From NCBI RefSeq assembly GCF_036985595.1, contig NZ_BTPU01000031.1:62001-126000 (forward strand): a stretch of 64,000 nt of DNA. The letters are read 5' to 3'. Shown piece after piece: positions 8,388-16,925 of this stretch. Under the pieces are notes generated by a model. The model searched no databases. It was given only the letters and a program-made list of their open reading frames with translations, and was not told where the DNA came from. The stretch's first letter is position 1. Every line of letters starts with the position of its first letter. The translations under genes and the position numbers were made by a program. The DNA comes from Vallitalea maricola. Lineage in GTDB: Bacteria > Bacillota > Clostridia > Lachnospirales > Vallitaleaceae.

Positions 8388-10517
8388 ATGTTAAGAGGAT
8401 TCAGAAAGTTTTTATGCCTATTATGTGCTATATCCTTGCTTGCAATACCTACACATAATGTTACATATGCAAAAGACAATACGAACTTTTATGTTGGGAC
8501 AGGTATTTACGATATCACAGGACCAGCCGCAGAAGTAGTCATGATGGGTTATGCCAGTAATGAACAAATAACGGAAGGGATTCATCTTAGGCTTCGGTCA
8601 AGGGCATTTATAGTTGCTGATAATACCAATAATAAGAGAACTGTGTTTGTTAGTGCAGATTTGGGACAACTGTTTCAGGGAGTCAAACAGGGTGTAATGA
8701 GGAAATTGCAGGAGACATATGGTGATTTATATAGAGATGAAAACGTTATGTTAAGTGCTACTCATACTCATTGTGGTCCAGCAGGTCATTCTCATTATGC
8801 TTTATATAATATTTCAGCATATGGTTACATTGAAGAAAATTATGATTGTATAGTAGATGGTATATATAATTCTATAGTAAGAGCTCATAATAATCTTGAA
8901 CCAGGTTATATTGAGATTAATTCTTCTACTCTTAATGGGACAAGTATCAATAGGTCTATAGTAGCTTATAACAACAATGATGAAGATGAGAGAAATATCT
9001 TTACAGATGATATTGATAGGGATATGGTAATGCTTAATTTCAAAAACAATAATGGAGACTTATTAGGAATAATAAACTGGTTCCCAATACATCCAACATC
9101 AATGGGTAATACAAATCATTATATATCCAGTGATAATAAAGGATATGCATCATATTTATATGAAAAAACTATGGGTACTGATTATATGGCAGATAAAACA
9201 TTTGTAGCCGCATTTGCCCAAAGTGATTGTGGTGATATATCTCCTAATATTCATGGCGGAGAACAAGGATATGGAGATAATGATTTTGAAAGTACGAAAT
9301 TTGCAGGAGAACAGCAATACTTGAAGGGACTTGAACTAAGTAATTCTGCAAATACTATTGTAAGTGGTGACATTGATTATAGACATAAATACATAGATTT
9401 TTCCAACATAAGTGTAGCTCCAGAATATACTAGTTATAAGTGCAATAGTGAACTACCAACTGAAATAACAGAATCAGACCATAAGTTGACCTATGATGCT
9501 GCTATAGGATATTCATTTGCTTGTGGAGCAGAGGATGGTCCTAGTAATATAGATATGTTCCATGAGGGAATGACTACAGATGATTATCCAATAGATGAGG
9601 GATGCAACCTAGTAAAGACTGCTCAACATTTTTTGAATATAATTCCGGAAATCAATACTGTCAATGGATTAAAATATCCAGAACTATGGGAACAGCACTA
9701 TCCAAAACCAATACTTTTTGCCACTGGAAAAGGAGAACCTTATCCTTGGACTCCAGAAATATTGCCTATACAGATTATTAAAATAGGTCAATTAGTATTA
9801 GTGGCAGTACCAGCTGAATTTACCTCTATGTCTGGTAGAAGGCTAAAAAGAATTGTCAAGCAGACTATGGACAAAGACTCTGATATAGACCATACCGTTG
9901 TTTTAGCAGGACTCTCCAATGCCTATAGTGGTTACGTAGCTACTCAGGAAGAATATGATGTGCAACATTACGAAGGAGCATCTACTCATTTTGGAAAATG
10001 GACATTGCCAAGTTATTTACAGGAATTCCACAAAATAACTAAAGATATGAAAAATAATGTTGCCACTGAACCAGGTCCTACACCTAGAGATTTGAAAGAC
10101 GAACAAATGTGTTTTCAAACAGGAGTTGTTCTTGATAATGTTCCTATAGGTAAGGATTTTGGAGAAGTTGAAGAAGACGTAAACTCTTCTTACAACATTG
10201 GTGATAATGTATCTGTTTCCTTCTGGACTGGTCATCCCAAGAATGATCTAAAAACTCAATCCACTTATCTAGAAGTACAAAAAAGAGTTGATAATCAATG
10301 GGTAACAATCGCTAATGATTGGGATTGGGAAACTAAATACAGATGGATAAGAAAAGATCCAGTATGGGGTAGCTCTCTAGGAAAAGTAGAATGGACAATA
10401 CCTAACGATACCATGCCAGGAACATATAGAATTCTTCATCATGGTGCATATAAAAATGGATGGACAGGTGATATCATACACTTTGATGGATTATCAAGTG
10501 AATTTCAAATAAATTAA
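8388..10517 (+). CDS. Secreted neutral/alkaline ceramidase-like hydrolase
   Basis: A 709-residue protein with a signal peptide (hydrophobic residues about 7-28). The catalytic signature GDISPN at 282-287 supplies the nucleophile Ser285 of the neutral non-lysosomal ceramidase family (NxGDVSPN). His-rich ATHTHCG at 124-130 and IHPTS at 234-238 are candidate zinc ligands, and an immunoglobulin-like C-terminal domain follows from about 580. Length fits bacterial ceramidases. These enzymes cleave the N-acyl bond of ceramide to sphingosine and fatty acid outside the cell. In a Gram-positive anaerobe the substrate is presumably host or environmental sphingolipid. ATG 8388 has AAGGAGGAG upstream. It stands alone between two terminators. 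Confidence 0.88.
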   Translation: MLRGFRKFLCLLCAISLLAIPTHNVTYAKDNTNFYVGTGIYDITGPAAEVVMMGYASNEQITEGIHLRLRSRAFIVADNTNNKRTVFVSADLGQLFQGVKQGVMRKLQETYGDLYRDENVMLSATHTHCGPAGHSHYALYNISAYGYIEENYDCIVDGIYNSIVRAHNNLEPGYIEINSSTLNGTSINRSIVAYNNNDEDERNIFTDDIDRDMVMLNFKNNNGDLLGIINWFPIHPTSMGNTNHYISSDNKGYASYLYEKTMGTDYMADKTFVAAFAQSDCGDISPNIHGGEQGYGDNDFESTKFAGEQQYLKGLELSNSANTIVSGDIDYRHKYIDFSNISVAPEYTSYKCNSELPTEITESDHKLTYDAAIGYSFACGAEDGPSNIDMFHEGMTTDDYPIDEGCNLVKTAQHFLNIIPEINTVNGLKYPELWEQHYPKPILFATGKGEPYPWTPEILPIQIIKIGQLVLVAVPAEFTSMSGRRLKRIVKQTMDKDSDIDHTVVLAGLSNAYSGYVATQEEYDVQHYEGASTHFGKWTLPSYLQEFHKITKDMKNNVATEPGPTPRDLKDEQMCFQTGVVLDNVPIGKDFGEVEEDVNSSYNIGDNVSVSFWTGHPKNDLKTQSTYLEVQKRVDNQWVTIANDWDWETKYRWIRKDPVWGSSLGKVEWTIPNDTMPGTYRILHHGAYKNGWTGDIIHFDGLSSEFQIN

Positions 10518-10540
10518 TTGGTAAATAAGTAATTGAAAAT

Positions 10541-10575
10541 GGGGCTGCAATCATGGATGATACAGCCTCATTTCC
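10541..10575. terminator. Bidirectional terminator between convergent genes
   Basis: GGGGCTG (10541-10547) pairs with CAGCCTC (10563-10569) with one G-T pair, with an inner ATCA/TGAT extension. T-rich flanks lie on the right and A-rich flanks on the left, so it can serve both the ceramidase gene and the minus-strand lipoprotein gene. Confidence 0.7.
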
Positions 10576-10605
10576 CTTTTATGTTTTATTATAAATATTA
10601 ATGTT

Positions 10606-11145
10606 TTAATCAGGGGTAGTTTCTGTAGTAGGTGGGCGATAAATTCCTGCACAGTATGTCTTATCTCCGCCCCAATCAAACTGTGTTTTTCGATCGGATT
10701 GTTTAATTATTTGTAGCATATCCAGTCCAACATTGTCAGGGTCCTTGGTATCAGTTAAATTGTCAATGTAAAACACTATATATTCATCCTCATCAGTGCT
10801 GACAAAGTTCAGAGTTCTAAGTTCTATTTCTCTTTCATCTCCATCTTTGGAATCAGAACCTTCTCTAGCACTTTCTATTGATATTATGTCACCTTTATAA
10901 AAATCCATCAAATATTCTATATCCTCATCAATATTATCAGCTTCTTTTAATGCATTTGAAGAGAACATAGCTTTTAATGCCTCTGAATCTTTATTATTTA
11001 ATGCTTCAATAATTTCATCAAAACGTGTCTCGGATATTTTGGCATCATCTCTGGAGTATGTTTTATAAAAAAGACTACAGGATGATAAGACTAAAGTAAG
11101 TAGTGTGATTATTGTAAATAACAGTAATTTATTTTTATTAATCAT
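10606..11145 (-). CDS. Small lipoprotein (DUF5104-like)
   Basis: A 179-residue lipoprotein: a hydrophobic signal at residues 7-20 ends in the lipobox LSSC with Cys23. The body (about 35-170) resembles the DUF5104 family found in Clostridia, with the pattern RFDEIIEALNNKDSEALKAMF near residue 42. It should sit on the outer face of the membrane. Its ATG overlaps the last 8 bases of the upstream DUF4474 gene, so the two are translationally coupled, with AAAGGAG as ribosome binding site. The coupling suggests a joint role, for example effector and protective partner. No function is established. Confidence 0.75.
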   Translation of the reverse strand: MINKNKLLLFTIITLLTLVLSSCSLFYKTYSRDDAKISETRFDEIIEALNNKDSEALKAMFSSNALKEADNIDEDIEYLMDFYKGDIISIESAREGSDSKDGDEREIELRTLNFVSTDEDEYIVFYIDNLTDTKDPDNVGLDMLQIIKQSDRKTQFDWGGDKTYCAGIYRPPTTETTPD

Positions 11146-12598
11146 TTTTTCTCCTTTCTAATGGTTTTGCTTCCCATTTATATTCTGCTCGCATAGAGTC
11201 TTGATAAAATGTCCACATAGAATTATCTTGATGTATATTATAAAAACTTTTCCACATATCTGGATTATCTGAAAAATCTATTGTTGCTTTAACCGTAAGA
11301 TCATCAGCTTTGATATTTTGAATATCAGGATTGAATCCAGTTATCCACCAGTTATCATCTTCAGGCTTCCAATCAAAAATCTTTTTATTATTACGGTCTT
11401 TTAATGACAAAGTCATAGGTAGGGCCAAATCTTTATCTATTAACCAATGAGGTCCACCACCATAATATATTCCTACTTCAGCACCTGCACCAAGGTTAAG
11501 ATAATCACCTTTCCAAAACCATAATCTATATTCTTCATTATTATCACAGGTAAAATCAAAAATTTTTGTATCCATACTTGTAGCACAATCAAAAACATAG
11601 TCATAGATAGCATTATATCCTACATATTTTTGGCTTTGTAATAATGCATCCTGTTTAGCATGATATATCCCATCTATTCTTTCAAATCCTGCTAAATCAA
11701 AGGCTTCTGGAAACCAGCCATTCTGTGTAGCGTAAGTAAAAGCTTGATAAGGTATTGAATATGGATAAGTATCTTTGAAAAAATATACTGTTTCCCTAGT
11801 AACATCAGGAATATGATCTAATACACTAACAGCATTCTCTACTTTAGTCAATATCCATTCAGGAGGTTTGACGGTATAATCATCAAAGAAAGCTGGAAAA
11901 TCATTAAAGTAGTCATATATATTGAGGCTTAGAGCATCAAAAGAATTTGTAATTAGACCATTATCTTTTAGATTATCAAACCCAATCATACGTAAAGCTT
12001 GAAAAGTAGCTTTATCCACTATACCTGTTATATCAATGTTTATTCCTTTTCCACTAATATATTGTTGTATTTGTTTAATTCTATCTGCAAAGTATGATTG
12101 ATAATCTTCTATGCTATGGCCAAGCCATTTAAAAATAGGTTGATTGTTAATACGAGTACCGTTGTTATCAAAGAAATCTTTTAAATGTTTTATGCTGCTG
12201 GTTAATTGATTGCAAATATCTTTAAACCATTTATGTAAAATACTGAAACCAGATATAGCATCTTCCTTGGAGTGTTTTACTGCTGTACCAACTGAATTAG
12301 TATTTATTTCTAATAATCCATTTAGAAGATTTTGTATTTGCTTCTCACCATTACTATATTCAGTTATTGCTTCATTAATAATTTTACTTGTGTTGTAAGT
12401 ATGTTCAATGAGATTTTGAAACTCATTTAGTAAAGAATTAAGTTCATTATTTATATTATCTCTTCTAACAATGTCGGTGTCAATAGAATTGCTAATTATT
12501 TTGAATTTATTAAATATATAGTCTGCTCTTTCAGCTAATTTTATTATGTCATCTTCTTTTTTGGATAAATCTTTCAAATTGTATTTTGTGTTTTCCAT
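11138..12598 (-). CDS. DUF4474 protein with helical N-terminus
   Basis: A 486-residue protein without a signal peptide. Residues 1-145 are predicted mostly helical and coiled-coil prone, reminiscent of WXG/LXG-type secretion domains. Residues about 160-225 contain GIVDKATFQALRMIG, which looks like a peptidoglycan-binding-1 repeat. Residues about 285-455 match DUF4474, with YDYVFDCATSMD, WFWKGDYLNLGAGAEVGIYY and WWITGFNP as conserved cores. The architecture suggests an exported cell-wall-associated protein or toxin-like effector delivered by a non-Sec route; this is inference. It overlaps the following lipoprotein gene by 8 bases. No type VII secretion genes are seen nearby. Confidence 0.75.
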   Translation of the reverse strand: MENTKYNLKDLSKKEDDIIKLAERADYIFNKFKIISNSIDTDIVRRDNINNELNSLLNEFQNLIEHTYNTSKIINEAITEYSNGEKQIQNLLNGLLEINTNSVGTAVKHSKEDAISGFSILHKWFKDICNQLTSSIKHLKDFFDNNGTRINNQPIFKWLGHSIEDYQSYFADRIKQIQQYISGKGINIDITGIVDKATFQALRMIGFDNLKDNGLITNSFDALSLNIYDYFNDFPAFFDDYTVKPPEWILTKVENAVSVLDHIPDVTRETVYFFKDTYPYSIPYQAFTYATQNGWFPEAFDLAGFERIDGIYHAKQDALLQSQKYVGYNAIYDYVFDCATSMDTKIFDFTCDNNEEYRLWFWKGDYLNLGAGAEVGIYYGGGPHWLIDKDLALPMTLSLKDRNNKKIFDWKPEDDNWWITGFNPDIQNIKADDLTVKATIDFSDNPDMWKSFYNIHQDNSMWTFYQDSMRAEYKWEAKPLERRKND

Positions 12599-12777
12599 AA
12601 TTAACTCCTTTCATTTTTAAAACATTATATACATATAATTTAAAAAATTTCAATAACTCCTGACGAACGACATGATTTATAGGATAGAATGCATAATTAA
12701 TGACATATTATATGTATGTAATTATAAATGAATGAATTAATTTTCGTGGTAATTATAGTTAATGATCAAATATCATA

Positions 12778-12806
12778 TTGACAAATTGGGCATAAATTAG
12801 TATTAT
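12778..12806 (+). promoter_or_regulatory. Promoter of the ROK-nag gene cluster
   Basis: TTGACA at 12778-12783, 17-base spacer, TATTAT at 12801-12806, about 50 bases ahead of the ROK gene. Confidence 0.78.
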
Positions 12807-12813
12807 AATAATA

Positions 12814-12830
12814 AGTAAATAAACTTTACT
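12814..12830. promoter_or_regulatory. Candidate ROK repressor operator
   Basis: AGTAAA (12814-12819) and TTTACT (12825-12830) form an inverted repeat with a 5-base spacer over the expected transcription start. This position suits autoregulation by the adjacent ROK repressor. Confidence 0.45.
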
Positions 12831-12856
12831 AACTATATATAACAAGGAGATTATTT

Positions 12857-14029
12857 ATGACTAGAGCAGGCAATCAATCTATGGTGAAAAAGAATAATCA
12901 GAAGGCGATAGTTAAGTATTTAATGGAGAATGGAGCTGCTTCTAGAGCTGATTTAGCTAAAGTACTTGAAGTAAGTAAGCCAACCATATCAAAAAATACT
13001 AATGAATTAATCGAGTATGGCATTCTTATCGAAGAAGGAAAAGGAGATAATGAACTGGGTAAAAAGTCTATTCTAGTTAATTTCAATAAAGACCATAAAT
13101 ACGTGTTAGGTATAGATATATCAAAAAGACGATTCAAGATTGCTCTAGGTGATTTGTTATGTAATATAAAATATACCTTAGACATTGAGTATAATCACCC
13201 AGATGACATAGATTGTATAACTTTTATTGAGGATTTTATACATAATAATAATATAAATAAATCAGATATATATTGTATAGGGATTTCCTATCCAGGAATT
13301 ATCAGCAATGGAGCATTTCCTAATATATTATCTGAAAAGGTTAATCAAATTAAATTACAAAAATTAACTAATGCTATAGATAAAGTTTTTGATTCCAAAA
13401 TAATAATTAAGAATGATATCAACCTAGCTATCATAGGAGAGAGAATAATTACAGGATTAATGGATATTAATAATCATTTGTATATAAGTGTGGATGTAGG
13501 GATTGGTGCAGGACTTATTATAGGTGGAAAACTATACGAAGGAGATAGAAATGGAGCAGGTGAAATAGGATTCACAGTTCCTAATATACATGTGGATGGA
13601 AAGTACGTTAATATTGAGGAAGTTGCTTCCAAAACAGGTATTATAAAAATCATAAAAAAAGACTTCAATAATATAACTGAAAGTAAATTATATAAATTAT
13701 GTGATGGTAATATGGATAATATATCAATAAATAAATTTGCACAAGCACTGAAACAAAAAGATGTATATTGCCAGAATCTTATGGACAAAGTATCTAAATA
13801 CTTAGGAATAACTATAGCCAATATCACATCTCTATTAGATATAGAAAATGTTGTTATTGGCGGGGATATACCTAACTTGGATGAATCAATTTTAATTAGG
13901 ATTAATGAAGTAGTATCTAACTTAGTTCCATTCCATACATCAGTTGATATTGCAAAAGCAAAAGATTCCAGTTTGGTGGGAGCAGTTAAAATAGCTATGG
14001 AGCAAACTATAGAAGATATTTTGAATTAG
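12857..14029 (+). CDS. ROK-family transcriptional regulator (NagC/XylR type)
   Basis: A 390-residue regulator. Residues about 10-65 form a winged helix-turn-helix (ASRADLAKVLEVSKPTISK). The rest is a ROK sugar-binding domain with the phosphate loop VDVGIGAGLIIGG at about 214-226 and NGAGEIGF. The Cys cluster that binds zinc in ROK kinases is not visible after GEIGF, supporting a regulator rather than an enzyme. It precedes nagA and nagB, so the likely effector is an amino sugar such as N-acetylglucosamine or its 6-phosphate. ATG 12857 has AAGGAG upstream. The inverted repeat at 12814-12830 is its probable site. Confidence 0.88.
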   Translation: MTRAGNQSMVKKNNQKAIVKYLMENGAASRADLAKVLEVSKPTISKNTNELIEYGILIEEGKGDNELGKKSILVNFNKDHKYVLGIDISKRRFKIALGDLLCNIKYTLDIEYNHPDDIDCITFIEDFIHNNNINKSDIYCIGISYPGIISNGAFPNILSEKVNQIKLQKLTNAIDKVFDSKIIIKNDINLAIIGERIITGLMDINNHLYISVDVGIGAGLIIGGKLYEGDRNGAGEIGFTVPNIHVDGKYVNIEEVASKTGIIKIIKKDFNNITESKLYKLCDGNMDNISINKFAQALKQKDVYCQNLMDKVSKYLGITIANITSLLDIENVVIGGDIPNLDESILIRINEVVSNLVPFHTSVDIAKAKDSSLVGAVKIAMEQTIEDILN

Positions 14030-14120
14030 ATAACAATATGACATTAATGTTATATTCAGTATAAAAATTAACTTATTAAAAAAAGGTAAAGCTTAACATC
14101 ATACAAGAAAGGATGATTTC

Positions 14121-15269
14121 ATGAAATGTATTTTCAATGGAAAAATATTAAACAATGGAAAGTTTGTAAATGATAAAGTAATTTTATTTGATGAAACAAT
14201 AAATAAAATTATTGATGAAAGTCAATTAGATAATGAAACCATTGATGAAAAGATTGATGCAAAAGGTAAGTTTATTGTTCCTGGATTTATTGATGTACAC
14301 ATACATGGTTATAAAGGTCATGATACTATGGATGGTGATATTGATACACTAAGGATTATTAGTAAAAGTATACCTGAAAATGGTGTCACATCATTTTTAC
14401 CTACAACTATGACAATGGATGTTCCTGCTATAAGAAAAGCACTTGATACTATCAAGACTCTTATGGAAGAAAAGACTTATGGTGCAGAAGTATTAGGAAC
14501 ACATCTAGAAGGACCTTTTATAAGTGAAAAATATAAGGGAGCTCAATCAGAAGAGTTTATAAAAGAGCCAGATGGAGAAGTAATACAAGGTTATGAAGAC
14601 ATCATAAAAATAATTACTATTGCACCAGAAGTAAATGGTTCCCTAGATTTTATAGAAAAATATACTAAAGAATATGGTATAAGATTTTCTATAGGACATT
14701 CAGCTGCTTCATATGATGAAGCAATGGCAGGAATTGAAAAAGGAATATGCTCATGTACACATTTCTTCAATGCAATGACAGGTCTTCATCACAGGAATCC
14801 AGGTGTAGTTGGAGCGGTTATGAATTCTGACATAAGATGTGAATTAATTGCAGATACTATACATGTTAATCCAGCATTATTCAACCTAATCGCACGTGTC
14901 AAAGGCATGGATAAAGTATTATTGATAACTGATGCTATGATGGGAGCAGGACTTAGCGATGGGGAATATAGTCTTGGGGGACAAAAAGTATTTTTAGAAA
15001 AGGGTAAATGTATGTTAACTAATGGTACTATTGCAGGTAGCTCACTTAAATTAAATAAAGCTATCTATAATTTTACAAAACACTCAGATTACTCATTGGA
15101 AAAAGTTATAGAATCAGCAACTATCAACCAAGCAAAATATATTGGTGTGGAAGATAGAAAAGGTACTTTAGATATTGGTAAGGATGCTGATATTACGATT
15201 ATTGATGACAAACTAGATATATACTATACAATTGGGAAAGGGAAGACATTATATGAAAAATCAAATTAG
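14121..15269 (+). CDS. nagA: N-acetylglucosamine-6-phosphate deacetylase
   Basis: A 382-residue amidohydrolase. DVHIHG (about 58-63), LGTHLEGPF (Glu metal ligand, about 127-135), IGHSAASYDEA, THFFNAM and ITDAMMGAG are the NagA metal and catalytic motifs in the expected order. It removes acetate from GlcNAc-6-phosphate to give glucosamine-6-phosphate, the substrate of NagB encoded next. ATG 14121 is preceded by AAGAAAGGATG. Full family length. The cluster ROK-nagA-nagB-CBM9-like suggests one transcription unit for amino-sugar or cell-wall sugar use. Confidence 0.95.
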   Translation: MKCIFNGKILNNGKFVNDKVILFDETINKIIDESQLDNETIDEKIDAKGKFIVPGFIDVHIHGYKGHDTMDGDIDTLRIISKSIPENGVTSFLPTTMTMDVPAIRKALDTIKTLMEEKTYGAEVLGTHLEGPFISEKYKGAQSEEFIKEPDGEVIQGYEDIIKIITIAPEVNGSLDFIEKYTKEYGIRFSIGHSAASYDEAMAGIEKGICSCTHFFNAMTGLHHRNPGVVGAVMNSDIRCELIADTIHVNPALFNLIARVKGMDKVLLITDAMMGAGLSDGEYSLGGQKVFLEKGKCMLTNGTIAGSSLKLNKAIYNFTKHSDYSLEKVIESATINQAKYIGVEDRKGTLDIGKDADITIIDDKLDIYYTIGKGKTLYEKSN

Positions 15270-16014
15270 AGGTATGAGAATTATTGTATCAAATACATAC
15301 GAAGAAATGAGCAAGAAAGCTGCAACACTAGTAGCTTCACAAGTTAATCTAAAACCAAACAGTATATTAGGATTAGCAACAGGTGGAACTCCAGTTGGTA
15401 TGTATAGAGAGTTAGTTAAGATGTACCAAGAAGATGAAGTGGATTTTAGCGGGGTTAAGACCTTCAATCTTGATGAATATTATCCTATAGATAAGACTAA
15501 TGACCAAAGTTATTATTATTACATGAAAGACAACCTTTTCAATCATGTGAATATTGATGAAGAGAATATTAACATTCCTAATGGAAAAGCAGAAGATATA
15601 GAAACAGAATGTTACGAGTATGATAAAAATATTTATAATTCTGGCGGAATTGATTTACAAGTGTTAGGTATTGGAACAAATGGACATATTGGTTTCAATG
15701 AGCCTGATGTAACATTTGAATCTGGTACACATAAAGTAACACTTGATGATGAAACAATAAAAGCTAATTCAAGATTCTTTGATTCAATTGAAGAAGTACC
15801 AAAAGAGGCTATTAGTATGGGAATGAAAACTATAATGCAATCCAAAAAAATAGTTCTCCTAGCAAATGGCGAAGCAAAGGCTAAGATTATAGAAAAAATG
15901 CTATTTGGAGAAATTTCTCCTAACGTACCTGCTTCTATTTTACAATTACATCCTCATGTAATAGTTATACTTGACAAAGAAGCAGCAAAATATATTGAAG
16001 ATAAAGTAAATTAA
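15253..16014 (+). CDS. nagB: Glucosamine-6-phosphate deaminase
   Basis: About 253 residues. LATGGTPVGMY is the phosphate loop, FNLDEYYP carries the catalytic Asp, and GIGTNGHIGFNEP holds the active-site His. It converts glucosamine-6-phosphate to fructose-6-phosphate and ammonia. The start is uncertain. ATG 15253 has GGGAAAGGGAAG at a good distance and overlaps nagA by 17 bases. ATG 15274 matches the usual family N-terminus MRIIV but has GAGG only one base upstream. I prefer 15253. The earlier TTG at 15232 lies within nagA and is unlikely. Confidence 0.94.
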   Translation: MKNQIRGMRIIVSNTYEEMSKKAATLVASQVNLKPNSILGLATGGTPVGMYRELVKMYQEDEVDFSGVKTFNLDEYYPIDKTNDQSYYYYMKDNLFNHVNIDEENINIPNGKAEDIETECYEYDKNIYNSGGIDLQVLGIGTNGHIGFNEPDVTFESGTHKVTLDDETIKANSRFFDSIEEVPKEAISMGMKTIMQSKKIVLLANGEAKAKIIEKMLFGEISPNVPASILQLHPHVIVILDKEAAKYIEDKVN

Positions 16015-16025
16015 AAGGAGAAGCT

Positions 16026-16658
16026 ATGAATCAATATAATGTTAAGATTATTACTGATAAAGACATTGATTGGGATAATGTAGATGAATTGACTATTGAT
16101 AATTACCCATGGTATGAAAGTGGACTCAAACAAGCTACACATGTTAAAACTGTCATACATAATAGATGTATTGAGATAAAAGCTTTATGCGAAGATATTC
16201 ATAGTTACAGTAAAGAAACAAAATTAAATGGAGATGTTTACCTAGACAGCTGTTTTGAATTTTTTGTTACTCCAGAAGATAATCTAGGTGGAGGATACTA
16301 CAATATGGAAATGAATTGCTGTGGTGTACTTCATCTAAGCTACAAAAGTGAAAAAGGTGAAAAAGTATTTTGTACCAAGGAGCAAAGAGATAGGATTACT
16401 ATAATTCCTTCAATCAAAACTATAACAAAAGAAGAATCAAGTGATGACAAGTCATGGGAACTATCAATAATACTGCCGATAGAAGTATTAGAAGAAATGA
16501 GCGGTAAGGAAATTAGTTACGATAAGGGATGCTGGTATGGTAATTTCTATAGATGTGGAGGTTTAACCGAGCCACAGTATGCTGCATGGAATAACATAGA
16601 CTTCGAATATCCTAATTTTCATGTACCTAACCAGTTTGGAAAATTAATTATTAGTTAA
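16026..16658 (+). CDS. CBM9-like carbohydrate-binding protein
   Basis: A 210-residue soluble protein with no signal peptide. The segment SCFEFFVTPEDNLGGGYYNMEMNC and the later W-x-GNFYRCG and NIDFEYPNFHVPNQFGKL motifs match the carbohydrate-binding module family 9-like group found as stand-alone proteins in Clostridia. It likely binds a sugar or sugar derivative in the cytoplasm, but no catalytic residues are evident. It starts 12 bases after nagB with AAAAGGAG and is followed by a terminator, so it belongs to the amino-sugar operon. Confidence 0.8.
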   Translation: MNQYNVKIITDKDIDWDNVDELTIDNYPWYESGLKQATHVKTVIHNRCIEIKALCEDIHSYSKETKLNGDVYLDSCFEFFVTPEDNLGGGYYNMEMNCCGVLHLSYKSEKGEKVFCTKEQRDRITIIPSIKTITKEESSDDKSWELSIILPIEVLEEMSGKEISYDKGCWYGNFYRCGGLTEPQYAAWNNIDFEYPNFHVPNQFGKLIIS

Positions 16659-16689
16659 CACCACCCAAATTGATATATATATTTTTGAG

Positions 16690-16718
16690 GAGGACACGTA
16701 TCATTGTGTTCTCTTTTT
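16690..16718 (+). terminator. Rho-independent terminator after the nag cluster
   Basis: GAGGACAC (16690-16697) pairs with GTGTTCTC (16706-16713) with one G-T pair, followed by five T. Confidence 0.82.
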
Positions 16719-16925
16719 CCTTTACAAATATTATACAGGTACACTTATCTTTATAAGTCATATAACATATTGGGTACTGATTATTATTTTTTAAAATTGC
16801 TTAAAGCAATGCTAGTTATAATAAATTTTCATGCTTTTGCAGTGCCTATAGAGTCATAATTGACATTACTGCCAATATTTGCTAATATCAACGTATAAAA
16901 TTAAATATAAGGGGACTAGAATAAG

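Noticed and set aside
12210..12398. Plus-strand 62-codon frame inside the DUF4474 gene
   Set aside because: Antisense shadow without ribosome binding site.
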